64,000 nt of DNA from Cyathus striatus (taxonomy: Eukaryota; Basidiomycota; Agaricomycetes; Agaricales; Nidulariaceae), in the NCBI GenBank assembly GCA_025738555.1, contig JAOVFP010000010.1:372001-436000 (forward strand), in the 5' to 3' direction. The notes below the pieces were generated by a model. It was given only the letters and a program-made list of their open reading frames with translations, was not told the origin of the DNA and did no database searches. Within the stretch, counting starts at the first letter, position 1; every line of letters starts with the position of its first letter. This document shows positions 10,919-23,348 of this stretch, in pieces. Both the position numbers and the translations under genes were made by a program.

Positions 10919-12284
10919 ATGGGATTATCAAGTCTTATATTCGTATTGCTAGCAGCTGTTGGCCTTCTGGCGAACAGTGCAGTTTGTGCTGGTCCACCCG
11001 CAAGGCCCAACGCAGCAGGACATTGGGTCGACACTTGGGTCTCTATGCCTCAGCTAACAGAACTAGCGAACCTTCCCCCACCACCCTTCAACCAAACAGG
11101 AATTGTATTCAAAAACTCCACCATTCGCCAAACCATTCACACTTCCATTGGAGCAGACCAAATACGTCTGCGAATCTCCAACGTCTTCGGTGGCTCCGAT
11201 TTGCCTATTACGGCAGTAACAGTCGCCCTTCCTGCCGGTGGGCTCGCTGGAACAAGTGCCATACAGCCTGGAACGCTTCAGACAGTGACATTTAGCGGAA
11301 ATGGCTATGTCGTTATACCGAATGGTGCTATGGTCGTTTCAGATCCCCTTACTTTCAGCGTGAAGTCCCAATCAATGCTTACGGTTACGCTTTACACTGC
11401 ACAAGGCCAGACTACGAACAGTATCACTTCTCATCCCGGTAGTAGGACCACAACTTTCTTCACATTCGGGAACTCTGTTAGTGCCACTAATTTAACGGGT
11501 GCTTCGAACGTGGCACATTGGTACTTTTTGAGTGCATTAGAGGCATGGGCGCCTCCTGACGTTGGCGCGCTTGCGATTGTGGGAGACAGTATAACCGACG
11601 GAACCGGAAGCACGGACAACGCGAATAATAGGTTTGTGATAATCATCCATCTATCTCCAGCATAGCTTACAATGAAGTGTTTGATTTAGATGGCCAGATC
11701 TCGTACTAGCCAAGATGCAAAACAACCCTGCCACGAAGAACATCGCCGTGGTGAATCAAGCAGCAGGAGGCAACCGTATCCTAGCAGATGTCTCGGGACC
11801 TAATGCACTAAGTCGCATCGACCGAGACGTCCTTGCACACTCTGGTGTAAAGTATGCCATGATCTTCGAGGGAGTAAACGACATCGGTACCGCACGAGCT
11901 ACAGTCGCTGACCAGCAAGCCATCGGTGACCGGGTAATCTGGTCCTTAAAGCAAATAGCAACCAGAGTACACACCTTAAACATTCCAATGTTCGCAGCCA
12001 CCATCACACCATTCAGCGGAAACGCAAGCATTCAGCGCTACTCTAACCCCATCCGCGAGGCAACGCGCATTCGAGTGAACGATTTCATCCGTAACAGTGG
12101 AACGTTTGACGCTGTCATTGATTTCGACAAGATTTTGGCTGATCCTGCTATTCCGAGCCAGCTTAACCCCAAGTTTGACTCTGGCGACTTTTTACATCCG
12201 AATCCAGCAGGATACCAGGCAATCGCAGATGCGTTCCCGTTGGATATATTTGATATTAAGGAGCCGCTTAATAATTTCTCGTAG
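10919..12284 (+). CDS. Secreted GDSL/SGNH hydrolase
   Basis: Two exons, 10919-11631 and 11690-12284. The 58-nt intron (GTTTGT..TTTAG) joins AG|A in frame to give 435 residues. The N-terminus is a signal peptide (hydrophobic LIFVLLAAVGLLA, likely cleavage after VCA). The mature protein starts with a region containing HWVDTWVSMPQ, followed by beta-rich sequence. Catalytic features of the SGNH fold are visible. Block I is GDSITDG (nucleophile Ser, near residue 225). The GN block is represented by GGNRI, and GVND provides the Asn block. Block V is DFLHPNPAGY with the Asp..His pair. The layout resembles the XynE-like subfamily of SGNH esterases, which act on acyl/acetyl esters of polysaccharides or lipids. 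The exact substrate cannot be read from sequence. The gene appears intact. Confidence 0.92.
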
Positions 12285-12835
12285 TTACAATGACAGACCG
12301 CGATAAAAGTTTGAATGGTGCTTGTGTTTGGGGAGTGTATGTAAATTGTATTCGAGATTCATCAGGGGAACCAGCAGGAATTTCCTGCGAACGTAGACAG
12401 GAGCTTCGGACGGTGTTTGTCCCAAGCTTTTAGAACAGAGAGTGGAGGAACAATGAACATAACTGTATGTAAGCTAGCAGTCAAGTAACAGTTACGAGTA
12501 ATGACTTACAGCGTGGCATTCCTTGACTTCCTCCAAATTTCCTTGGTCGAATGGCAACCTTCAACCGTACACTCCCCCGCACGTATCAATCCCAGAACAA
12601 TCCTAAAAGTACTTAGCTCAGACATACAAGTTATATTGTATTAATACGTTGTTTGGGAAGCTCATGAAGTACTTCTTAGTCGTAGCCAGTATTTCTTGAG
12701 TTCTTGAGTACTTAGGCTATGTAGTGGCATCTGCATTGCGACATGCAAGCGGCATGGGCAAGTGATATGGCTGCAGCTTGGGACGTGACTCTACTACAAT
12801 TTATGTAATATGTATAATATGACGCCTGGAAGCAA
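12285..12835. other. No gene recognised
   Basis: Downstream region of the GDSL gene; no ORF of note. It should contain that gene's 3' UTR and terminator, but no clear signal is visible. Confidence 0.5.
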
Positions 12836-12915
12836 GGCAACATGGCCGAGCGGTCTAAGGCGCCAGAATCGTGATCTGGTCTTTCGGGGCGTGAGTTCGA
12901 ATCTCACTATCTAAT
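12836..12915 (+). pseudogene. tRNA-Leu-like sequence (pseudo-tRNA or SINE head)
   Basis: Shows a leucine-type tRNA body. The 5' acceptor is GGCAACA, the A-box TGGCCGAGCGGTCTAAGG, the anticodon arm CCAGA-ATCGTGA-TCTGG, then a long variable arm and a T-arm GTGAG-TTCGAAT-CTCAC. The 3' acceptor strand (TATCTAA) does not pair with the 5' strand, and the anticodon would be CGT, which does not fit a leucine body. A near-identical copy with CGG in the loop is at 60701, degraded after the T-loop. Both are best read as tRNA-derived repeats rather than working tRNAs. Confidence 0.6.
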
Positions 12916-13269
12916 GTTGATCTAGTAAATTCAATCCCACTTAAAAGATTATCTATTATCTATTATAACTTAGAATGCTCTTCGACTAACAGATTGAATG
13001 TCATTTTTATGCAGTGAATCAGTCTTTGGAAAGACAAATACATCGAATCGTCCATGATTCAAGTAGAAATGAACATGTAACAAATAATAATAACAATCAC
13101 TTACAGGCGCAACGAAGGCTTCAAGGAGCTAATACCGGAGCGAAGGGAGCGATCTATCACATCGATTACCCTTGAATGCACTTGCTAAATAAATGCACGC
13201 AGGCGCTCTTCGTAGACTGCTAGCCTATCCTTCGAATCGATCCTATCGATTACTATTATTGCACTAGCG

Positions 13270-15060
13270 ACAATAGGACAAGCCCGTGACCTCAGTGTAT
13301 TCAACAGTTTCTCCGAAATTACTACTAACGATTGCATCGTGGTTAATAAGTATAAATAACCTTCATGATGGTGAGAGCGACTACCTCGTATTCAAAGGAA
13401 CTTTATTAAAACAGCAAGGTATAAGTACATGTGTACGATCCAGTGCAGAAATAGGTGACAACTTGATAAGCGTTAAAAAGATAAAAGCACAGATTCTGCT
13501 ATGAAGAGCGAAGGGCAGCGTGAACAAGAGGAAAGCGTACTAAATGTACGATGGTCCTGTGACGGACTATGTTAAAGCCGGTGCTCAGCATCTCTGTACA
13601 CAGCAAGTTACACCTACACACGACGAGTATTTAAAACATTGTTCTTCAGACCACGGCATATCTCCGAGCTGAGTGAAAGTTGAGTTCTGATCGTGTTGGT
13701 TGGGTTGGTAGATCGTTGTAGTGTATCATAGACATTGGTTGACTACGAGGTTGAAGGAAGGAAGGATGTACACTGCTGCGAGTTTGGAGTGGTGAGTGGT
13801 GTATGACATTATTGGTGAAGTTGAGAACGTACATTGTTAAAACGTGTTGTGCTAGGTGCATGTATAGCAGGTACATTCGACTTCGTGCAGTCTGTTATGT
13901 CCTGCAATGTGAACACGTTGAACCTAGAAGATCAAAGCCTCTCGAAATTTAATAAGAATTATGCTCCTACGTGCATACGTTCTGCCAATGAGCGAGTAGT
14001 CCTCGGAAGAAGGGGTCGCACGTCGCACATGTTCCTGGTGTACGCCTGTCTCTTGTTGACTATGTTGTCGTATTCATGCAGCGTGCGTTGGGGGGAGTAG
14101 TAACTTCAGACGCGAAGACGATAGTGGAGATGGAGTGTAAGATGAGACTGGGGGAGAGTTACGGCTCTCGGTAGTGGAAGAGCTTTTGAACACTGTGAGT
14201 AGGTTGGTAAGAGCTTCGGAATACAGATGAAGTGGTGGATGTACGTGCATTCTAATACCTCAAAAGCCATATTCAAACTTCTCTCAAGCTACGCTTCACC
14301 CATTCCTCACTTTGAACCCTCAAGTACTTGGTACACGCTAACCAGAGCCTGCAGCATTGAGACGATGGCCTGAGGATACTTTGCATCCAAATCCGTTGTC
14401 TGGTTTGATGAATCACCTTCGAAGACGTCGCAGGCCCGATGTTGCTAGCGAGCCGGCGGTAGATAGAACGTTGGATGGACTACCACGAGGAAGGGAGCGA
14501 CAGCTGCGATGCGCGAACGTGAAGGATCGAATTGATGGTCGTTTGTTCTAGTCGCTGGGGATATAAGTGTTATTTGTGGCCGGTAGAAGATGGGCGATGG
14601 AAGTGATTCTATGCTAGTAAAAGGGGTTTGTTGGCCGTGCGTGCGTGTGTGCGTGGGGGGGTGTTCGGATGGACGTGCACGTACCAATGTATTCGAATCT
14701 TGAATCGACTGCCTAAACTCGAAATGGACGTATGTTTCCTGCAGCGCATGGTTACAGAAGAGGGTGAGCCGGAGCGAGGGATTTACGAACTGTGAGGTGG
14801 GCGGTTTATGTCGTCTGACCCCAGTCTCGACTCTCGAAACGTAACGGTCGGTGTTCTCGATGTCACACCAACTCGCATGGTCCTCAAGAGTCCATGCCCC
14901 CGCCGCTTTCAGATGGTCGTGACTTGGCGTAGCTGGGAGGAAGTAGACGAAGCTGTGACAGATGGATTCACTTCGAGTTCAAGAATCAATGGTCCGTGCG
15001 GGACTTTCACGTTTCCCACAGTTGACGCCAAGTTGACGCGTTGATGCGAGGTTGAGCGCG
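13270..15060 (-). repeat. Dispersed repeat family R, inverted copy 3
   Basis: Reading the minus strand from 15060 gives module M0 (15060-14800, with the 'ccgcacggaccattga' core), then M1 (14680-14400) with the conserved short frame through SSNQTTDLDA to a TGA near 14295. M2 follows, and then the 3' module (13625-13270) that is inverted relative to window positions 1-300. Order and orientation match the plus-strand copies. Confidence 0.75.
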
Positions 15061-15630
15061 GGCCGCTTGTGCCGTACTTATCACCGAGTTTGACCGAGTC
15101 ACTCCAGTCTACCCATACGTATATCCGCCCCGAATGGACAGGGTTGAACTTGTAGGCTATCAGTATGACTTCGAATGGTTAAATGGAAATTGTTCGCTGA
15201 GCTGGGTAGTCAGAATGTGGAACTAAATAGTCCGATGAAGGAGAAAGGTGTGAAAGAGGTGTTACGTCGTTTTCAAGGAGGTTATGAAAGGAGGTTTTTG
15301 GTTAATTTGTTGATACTTTGACATTTATGCACGCACCAATGCTTTATACTCTCAAACCCTCAAATAGACGGTCAGGTTTAACCAACGAATCGTCTTGAAC
15401 AGAGTTACAGTCCCGACGTCTCTGGTGAGCTTGCGATAGACTGGTGATTGGAAAGAGGTAATGAGAGAGGTAGAGTTAACTGTAAACCGCGTGTGAGAAG
15501 CCTCTGAATTGAAAGAATGATGTTGATTTGCTTATATGACGAGGGAGAGTGTCGTGTACGTAATCATCCTAAGAAAACTGTTACAGCCATTATTACGGTA
15601 GTATCGTGCTATGCGACTTGTTCCCTTCCC
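15061..15630. other. No gene recognised
   Basis: No supported coding region; only short ORFs without motif. Confidence 0.45.
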
Positions 15631-15639
15631 TCTGAGTAC

Positions 15640-16500
15640 GCTCTTTGCCTCCACCACTTGAGGAAATGCCAGTGCGGAAGCTCGACATATTCTCGTCCAT
15701 TATCCTATCCAACTCCACGAATGGTGTATTCGTGCACTAAGTATAATAGCAATAAATTCGGTCTTACATGGTTGATTACCATAGCAATCTATAACTGTAA
15801 AGACCTTAAATAAGCACCTCGTAGAACGAAGAATATTAGGAACGTATGACGCGCAGTACTACCTCACGTTCAACCCTCCCTCTACCACTCAATCTACGTG
15901 CATGTGTTGTTCTTTTGAGTAGGTGGATCAGGGAAGAATAGTGCCTCAGGGTTGGAATTCCACCTCAACGATGTGAGTAAGGTGCTAAAGTAAAATGTAG
16001 CGTGAGTTGGTCCGGGGGGTCGTGAATCCATTTGAGGAGGAGGACGGAGTTGGACTGCATGTACGACGGAGGCATGAAGCATTTGGACACAAATGCGTCT
16101 AGTGTAAACGTATGAGTAAGTTGGCCATCGAGTCTGAGAAAAGACTGGTATAACGTACTGTAACCGCTTCCTTGATACTCATACCACCATTGGACCCTGA
16201 CTGAACTCACAAAACCAATAACTTCCCTTCGTTCAGCCTCGACACAGCGCTTCACAATGCGTGCAACTGTCTTGTTCAACGAATTAGAGACTAGCGCCCA
16301 ACATCGGAATGACAATCGAAGTTCAGCGGTACGTTGGCGACGTGGCGTAAATCGCGATGCTTGTCTTCGAAGCTCCAGCGCAGGAAGAGAACTTAGAGAG
16401 GTTGTGGACGTCGTACTGTAGAAGTATTTGGTTGTAAAGCACCTTGGTGAGAGAACTAAAGCATACATAGATCTGCTTTGATTTAAAGTATCGGTAATCA
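15640..16500 (-). repeat. Inverted partner of the 59180-60560 repeat
   Basis: Blocks at 15640-15770, 15867-15960 and 16010-16490 match, in reverse complement, 60480-60560, 60240-60312 and 59180-60190 (interrupted there by an M1-containing insertion). Shared words include 'ggtgctttacaaccaagta' and 'ggaagctcgacatattctc'-like segments. The ORFs here (15965-16501 minus) are not preserved in the partner. Confidence 0.65.
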
Positions 16501-18060
16501 CGACGATTATGTTTCATTCAGATCTGTATGCTATTAAACTCCCAAGATTTTGTTTCTAGCTTCCACAGGCATTGCAAGCGTGTATAAACTGACAATACTT
16601 GGAACGTAATGTGTATAGGAGCAGGTGGGGCATCTCTGAGCACAACAAACCGTTCGGATAGAGCCTGTCAAATCCCAACCGTAAATCGGTTCAACCGTCA
16701 GTTTATTGTGATGATCTCAGGTAAGTATTCGCTTCCAGTAGATCACCGTATCTCGCAGCGCTAAACTTCTAACTGGAAACATCATAGTCCACAATCCACA
16801 TGTACAAAAAAATTTTAAGTTCGGTCTTTGGTCAAAATGGATGCTCCAAAGTCTGATTTCCGGCTGAGGCAAAATCTATCAAAGGTCCATTCAACGATCC
16901 TCTCGTTCCGTGCTCTACGGACGCCTTATCCGAACGATTGCAGCAGCGTCTTTTCCGAAGGGTATTGGGATTCCGGGTTCGATGGCATCCAGCGGAACGC
17001 TACACATCATCGCAAGTCATGACATTATTGGTTGAACTGAATTATCGTGCATGACCTGTAAGGTCCTCGGAGGTGTATAATCCTTCGTGTTTCTAGATCT
17101 GATCGTACTTGTAAGTGTCTCTATTCTCGTCAACACAGCATACAGTGCGCCGACGACGCAGTCAAGCCCTATCTGAGAGTTTCTTTGGAACAGCACTGAG
17201 CAGCACGGCGGATATCATAGGCACTGGTCACTTAGCATTACATAGTGCCACTAACACCGCTGCGTACCAGGGCGTACTATTAATAGCTCACAAAAAATCA
17301 TTCTGTTCTAATCACGCAATGCGAGGGACAAGGATCTCACTTCTATTTTCCTGTAGAACTGATGGCTCATGATTATTTCCTTCAATCATTGTGCAGAGTT
17401 AAAGACAAGAATGATCTCTGACGTCTATTTTCTCCCTCAACCAGCTATTATTGATATCTTTATCTCTCTTTCTTTTCTCACAGGACCAGAACCTTAATTC
17501 TCCCTTCACCGAGGTGCCCTAGCTAGAAATATGTTGAAGTTTCAAGTAATCATAGGAATGTATGGATTAAAATTCACCTGTGAGTACGCTCAGCGGAACT
17601 CCCGAGCCTCACTGGTATTATGTGGACGAGCCCGCAGAAGGCACGTGATGCAGTCGAACTTGAAGTAACCCATATGGGCCAGGTAGTAGAAAACCAGCCT
17701 GCTGTAAAGTAAGTGCTAGTACAAGGTCAGCGGCGGTGAATGCTCTCACAAGGGCGAAGTTCAATTCGACACCCGTGGCCGCTCCCGACTCCGTTATCCT
17801 TTACCCGGAGTGCGAAACTACATAGCAAGATTGTACTACTGCAAGCAAACCGACGTTGCGATCAGCCACGATGTGCTCAAAGGTAAACATGCAACATACA
17901 TCGCTTCGCTACGCACGTTAAAGTGCAAGCTTGACGAATCCTAGTTTTAGTTACATCCTTTTTATACACACTAAGTTAACTTGTTACACTATATTTTAAT
18001 TTTTAGTTGTCACTATTTCCAGCTTGAATTTATTTGAACAGAATTTAATCACTGGTATAC
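16501..18060. other. No gene recognised
   Basis: Scattered ORFs of 60-85 codons without motifs; a 17115-17372 ORF (85 codons) has no support from splice sites or repeats. Confidence 0.45.
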
Positions 18061-18066
18061 TCTAGG

Positions 18067-18240
18067 ACTGTACACCGTCACCGTACTATACGGCTATACG
18101 GCACCCGTATATACGGGTCCGTAACCGTCCCGTCATGGATTTTGGGAAGTATACATACGGTACGGTAACGGTACGGACATGTCCGTATAACGACCGTAAT
18201 AGTACGGCCGTATTACGGGTGCATACGGTTATACGGTCAA
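18067..18240. repeat. ACGGT/ACCGT motif cluster (subterminal repeat of a DNA transposon)
   Basis: Within about 175 bp the words TACGGT, ACCGTA and their variants occur more than a dozen times in both orientations, giving strong fold-back potential. Such subterminal arrays are typical binding sites for hAT-type transposases. It lies about 1.5 kb upstream of a hAT transposase gene in the same orientation, so it is probably the 5' end of that element. No matching 3' end was found after 21.2 kb. Confidence 0.6.
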
Positions 18241-18549
18241 TGTAGGTACATACTTAAGTACAGTCATCCACCGCTGATTGTTACAATACATTAAAAAATT
18301 ACTTACCACATCATGATATGCCATTCTTATGCAAACAAAAGTATTCTATATTGTACTTAGATATGTCATTTATGTATTACAAGCATTTTTACGAAGAGAG
18401 ATTAAGATGTTCGTTTGTTACGTGAAATTTCCCAGACCCTGTCCTATTTTTAACATTATGGGAAGATGTTACACGGCAGTGTCCCGGCTAGGTCATGCCA
18501 CGTGTGAGATTCCACTAATTCCGATGCATCACTATCTCCGTCGCCAATA

Positions 18550-18995
18550 TCATTCCACTCGACGGCTAAGTGTCATAGGACACAATTTAATCGGTTTTCT
18601 GGTTTTGAAAGTCACTGCAGATTTTGCAGAGACCACGACGTGGCACCCTTTTGGCATCTTTGACTCCAATTGGTAAGCAATCAGAGCATGTGACATGAGA
18701 TCATCCTTCTCGTGGTGAAAGATAATCTCTTTCTCTTGTTCAGATCTGGCATATTCAGTCATGGTAGATTAATAGTCACAACTGTAGGTGTGCAGAGGAG
18801 ATAGAAAGTAAGGCACAAGACCAAAAATGCGACCTGCACACCATTTATAAAGGTCTGATCCATTGCAATGTCCTTTTCATGTGCTTTGGGTTTGCATTGC
18901 TGAGGCATTTTAGCAGGATCAGCTTCATGAAATGCGAAGCTGGCTATATTTAACTTATGTACACACATTATGAGTAAAATAAGTCCATAATGCAC
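18550..18995 (-). other. Two minus-strand ORFs, unrecognised
   Basis: Frames 18995-18759 (with a hydrophobic C-terminal run VAFLVLCLTFYLLC) and 18762-18550 overlap by a few bases. I could not join them by a frame-keeping intron and recognise no family. They lie between the putative hAT 5' end and its transposase. Confidence 0.2.
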
Positions 18996-19782
18996 TTACA
19001 ATGTGAACTTTGCATGTCTACATAGCCTCAACAAAATCTCACCCACCTTTGTGATCTTGAAATTTGTGAAATTGTTTTATGTACCATACATTAACACAAT
19101 AATATTTCTCTCAAATTAATACATGCATATACAGAACACTACTATGAGATGAAGATGCAAAAAGAATTAAGTGTGTAGCTAGCGTGGTTGAGGCGGGAGG
19201 TCGATTTAATGCCCTGTTTGTAACAGGTTGTGATGATGTAACAACTAGGGGTGGATGACTGTAATCAAGTTAATAAATTGCGAACAGTGTAACAATTATA
19301 TAATCAAGGAACATCACGAATCTTTTCCACCCTTGCTATCCCACCTCAGTTGACAACGATTAAACACTTGAATTTGTCACCATTTATCATTAAATGTGAA
19401 ACCAGAGTATAATGACTCAACAGGCACCTGCAGATTATGCTAGACGGCCGAGCTATCCATAATTGACAAGACAACCGACAATGATAGCACTTTAGCAATC
19501 GGAAAAACTCTGATTCAAGCCCATCCTTTCATTCAACTTTATCTAAACTCCTATATCTTCCCTTTAGACATTTTGATTCGCTGCCTTAATTGCTATCTCC
19601 TTGTATATTCCCCATAAATGCTTGAAATTTTTCTTAATTGCTATCTCCTCTAGATGTATCTATGCGTTCAGATTTCTACTTTGAGAAATATTTCAGCAGA
19701 GATCAGCATATAAATGCTGCATCCCACATGCGAGGTATGTAACAAAGTAGTCTCGACTATTCATTTGAACATCCTACAAGCA

Positions 19783-21168
19783 ATGGATACTATGCAGCAA
19801 TCAACTGAGAATGTGAATGGTATGTTTTATCCGTTTTATTTAAGACATTTCTTATAGCTAATTCATTTAATTAGCTCTTGGACGTGGTCAACGTTCTAAG
19901 AATATCACAAAGCTTAAGGAATCCCACGTTAATGAACACCGAGATGAAAATGGACACCTCCCCAAGCAACGCAATCGAAAAAATCGCAGGAAGACTACTC
20001 GACACAAGCAGAAGAGACCAAGAATGGATGTGCCAGTGGGTGATGACAACGAAGGTAGTGACTTTGCAGGCTCCGACATATCTTCTGGTGAAACCACTGA
20101 TACGGACATCGACTCTGTCCCTTCTAATTTGGAGGTATGTTAATATCTAAGGTGACAAAACATAATATAATAATCATTTTTGTATATAGCTCGCAGAATC
20201 CCTCCCAACGAAGACTATTCCCGAAACTGGACGAGGTTCTGGTAAACGAAAGAGGCCTTCGGTTGTTATAGAAGTTGTCGATGATGAAGACAGTCCTAGA
20301 AATACTTCTTCGCGAAACCTCTCTCCTTCTTCTAGTGTTATAATCGAAGCGGATACTATGGCCCCTTCAAAGAAGGTAAGCAGTTCCTTGTGTTTGATGA
20401 TTTGGTCCTCATATTGTATTAGCCACTGCGGAATCCAATTTATTATTTTTACGAACGTGTTGAACATAATTCACTTGGATCTATTGGTAATCCTGGAGAT
20501 AAACATTATAAATGTTTGCATGGTGGACGCAAGATATCCACCATAACCAAGGCTATGCGTTGCAGCTTAAATGGTAAAACACCTTCACTCTTCTGGAATT
20601 TAGCTAACAATTTTCACTGCAGGATTGGTTAGTAATCTCAGAGCATGCAGTCCAGTTATGCATCGCTTTTATACTGTATTGAAAGCTCGCCGTGAACCGG
20701 AAGGAATTTCTCAAGAAGAGATCGATATTGCATCTGGAAAGACACCTCTAGGTGATAGCAAGGCGGCAGAATTTGTTGCTGAACTGGAGGAGAAATCTGC
20801 AAGTATCCAAAAAGCCTTTGCAAAACAGGAGGAACGAGCAATGGTGAGAGGGTAATTCAAATATGTTGATATTGCCAATGATTAATATTATTTGATAGGG
20901 TGCATGGAGCCAAGAAGCATTTGAACAATTGCTTGCGAGTTACGTAGTCTGCTGTGACCAACCTTTTGAGGAAGTGGAAAGGCCAGAATTTCGAAGACTA
21001 TTGGAATATGTATTTCGTGGAAGTTCTCTCAAGGTGCCAGGACGACACGCTATCAAACGTCGCATTATGAATTACTATACTCTTCTTGTCCCCAATACTA
21101 CTCACATGATTAAATTTTGCTTCATTTTTATATTAAAAAGCTGCTATAAGGCACTCATTTTGAGTTGA
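19783..21168 (+). pseudogene. hAT-type transposase, N-terminal half
   Basis: Six exons read by eye: 19783-19819, 19875-20134, 20190-20375, 20423-20573, 20623-20843 and 20899-21168. Every intron is 47-55 nt and keeps frame, giving 374 residues. Order of parts: a basic N-terminus (KQRNRKNRRKTTRHKQKRPR), a Ser/Asp-rich linker, a second basic KRKRP patch, then a BED-finger-like region (YKCLHGG with downstream HRFY). After that come a helical segment and the hAT hallmark region CCDQPFEEVERPEFRRLL..LKVPGRHAIKRRI. The catalytic core and C-terminal dimerisation domain are absent; after 'MNYY' (about 21080) the sequence becomes hydrophobic and unrelated to the family. It is thus a truncated element or a short BED-containing derivative. 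Confidence 0.75.
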
Positions 21169-21647
21169 TTAAAGTGAAAAAATCAAACTATTGACAATGA
21201 GCAGAGAGTGTATACGAGCGCGACGCACAAGTTCAAGCGTGGCTGGCAAATCTGACGAGCGTTTCGGAGAAATCCGAGCATGGCGGCAAAATCCGTACGT
21301 GCATGCACAGCCACTATGCATTGCCGCTCGACGTCAGTGATGTACTTACATTGTTAGCTGAACAGCTAACTCCGAAAATGAACTCTAAAGCTCCGCGTGA
21401 AAAAAAAACCCACTTTGAGCTAGCTTTCATAAAAATATCGCACATCAAATCGGTTCCGAACGTTTCTATCTGATTTACACGGCATGTGTAGTCATACGAC
21501 GAAGCCCGTCGAAGTTCAATTAAATGATTGATTAGATCTCGGATGTAGAGTGGCCTTATGATCTTGGCTAATAATAAAGATTAAGACGAACTTATAACCT
21601 GGACGAGGGTTCACTATCGCTAGTAAGTGCAGGTACAATTTCGAATC
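21169..21647. other. No gene recognised
   Basis: Gap between the hAT remnant and the membrane-protein gene; should contain the promoter of the latter, but no clear TATA box is seen. Confidence 0.45.
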
Positions 21648-23348
21648 ATGGCAGCACCAATCCCTAGTATCCCATCGAATATTTCTACAGTGTGAGTTTA
21701 TCTTACGGTCTTTACTGTTCAACCCTTAGACTTTCGTTTGCTGTACTTAGAACGGCTCCGCTGGTAAGCCGTTTTGCTTTTGCATGGTTAAAAGTATTAC
21801 TTACATCTCATCCCGTTCGTCAGCTCCTCGGCGCTTTGTTCAATTATGCCCTGTACGGCATACTAAGTACACAAGTGTGTAAGTAGGCCTGATCACTTAA
21901 TGAAACGCATTGACAACTTCAAGCTAGTCTTTTACAGCCTCACATTTCCAAATGATCCCAAACGCAACAAAATTCTAGGCAAGTTCCCCTGTTACATGTC
22001 ACCATCCTAGTTCGCTAACCTTAAATCCGTTATCAGTGTATTCGGTTTACCTCTTCGAAACGCTCCAAATTTCCCTGGCCACCGCCGATATATACTATTG
22101 GCTCGCCTCAGGTTTCGGAGATGTTCCTCGACTAGACAATATCTACATCTCCGCCTTCGATACACCAATAATGTGTGGGATAGTGTCATTCGTCGTGCAG
22201 AGCTGTTTTTGCTATCGCATTTGTCTCTTGGGCGGCAAGAGATTTGTGTGGTGGAGCGGTTTGATATTTCTAGTAAGTAAACCCTATGGAATCTGCCGTT
22301 ATCGGACGATTAGTATCAACGTTTATTTTAGATATCTGCTGCTCAAGCTTGTGCTGCTATTGCTGGAGGTGCCAAGGTGAGTACAAAATGGAAGGTATAT
22401 TACGATGTGACCTCCTCACAGACGGCAATACAGGGGCATATTCAAGGCCATTTCTCTCAGGCCCATGAACTTCTGGAGCTTATATACGTACGTTGTACCG
22501 AAGCCTTTCTGTTAGCGTCGTTCGGATGCTGATAGACTGCTAGATGTGGTTTGTCGGAAGCGCCACCGCCGATATCCTAATCGCTGGAACGATGGCATAT
22601 CTTGTATGTGCACCGCATATACAGGCACCAGTTGTCTATATGTCTGACTGAAATGGTGGTCAGCTATTACAAGCGCGCGCTAAAGATAACAGTCCACTAG
22701 ATGGCATACTGATTAAACTCGTCACATTGGTAATGGAAACGAATGCATTGACTGGTGAGACAAATACTCCAATATTTCTTATTTTGCCTGATCTCTTCTG
22801 GATATGCAGCTAGTTTTGCACTTTTATCATTGACAATATTTCTCGCTGCACCGGTACGTTTCATCGTATTAATTTCATCAAATATTTAACTGACAGAGAA
22901 CAGAAAACTAACTGGTTCATATGCCCGTAAGTACTAGAATTCTTTATGATCATATTTATACTTATACTCCGGCTGTCATAGCATAATGATAATAGGAAAG
23001 CTGTAAGTATTTCTGCTTAATGCCGCATTATTACACCACTGATTCACTTTTCACAGATACTCAAATACTCTTTTGGTCTCGTTCAACAATAGATCCTTCC
23101 TTCGTGTTGGCGAGAACCCTGCGTCCATGAACATCAACCTGAGTTTCCGGCGCACGGTGGCTGCAGAGGACAGCTGGAATGTTCGTTCACATAACCCTGA
23201 TGATGAAGAAGTAACAGACGTGGCACATGGACATGGTGGCACGTATACTTTCAACTCGTTTAGTACACCTGGATCTAAGAACATTATATTAAAAGATACT
23301 GAGGTGGGTACTAACGTTGCTTTTACTTCCATTTATATTTCTAAATAG
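21648..23348 (+). CDS. DUF6534-like multi-pass membrane protein
   Basis: A chain of short exons can be followed from the ATG at 21648. Segments in order: LLGALFNYALYGILSTQ (exon 21824-about 21876), LTFPNDPKRNKIL, YLFETLQISLATADIYYW and FDTPIMCGIVSFVVQ (about 22037-22273). Further on come ISAAQACAAIAGGAK, HFSQAHELLELIY, WFVGSATADILIAGTMAYLL, METNALTASFALLSLTIFLAAP, NWFICP and finally GKLYSNTLLVSFNNR plus a hydrophilic tail ending at a TAG (23346). This is the order seen in DUF6534-type agaricomycete proteins with about seven membrane helices, whose function is unknown. One intron (after KIL, near 21978) has a GC donor. The boundary of exons 3 and 4 (21876-21940) could not be settled in frame, so a one-base lesion there is possible. 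Confidence 0.72.

Noticed and set aside
12836..12915. Functional tRNA
   Set aside because: The acceptor stem does not pair and the anticodon is inconsistent with the leucine-type body.
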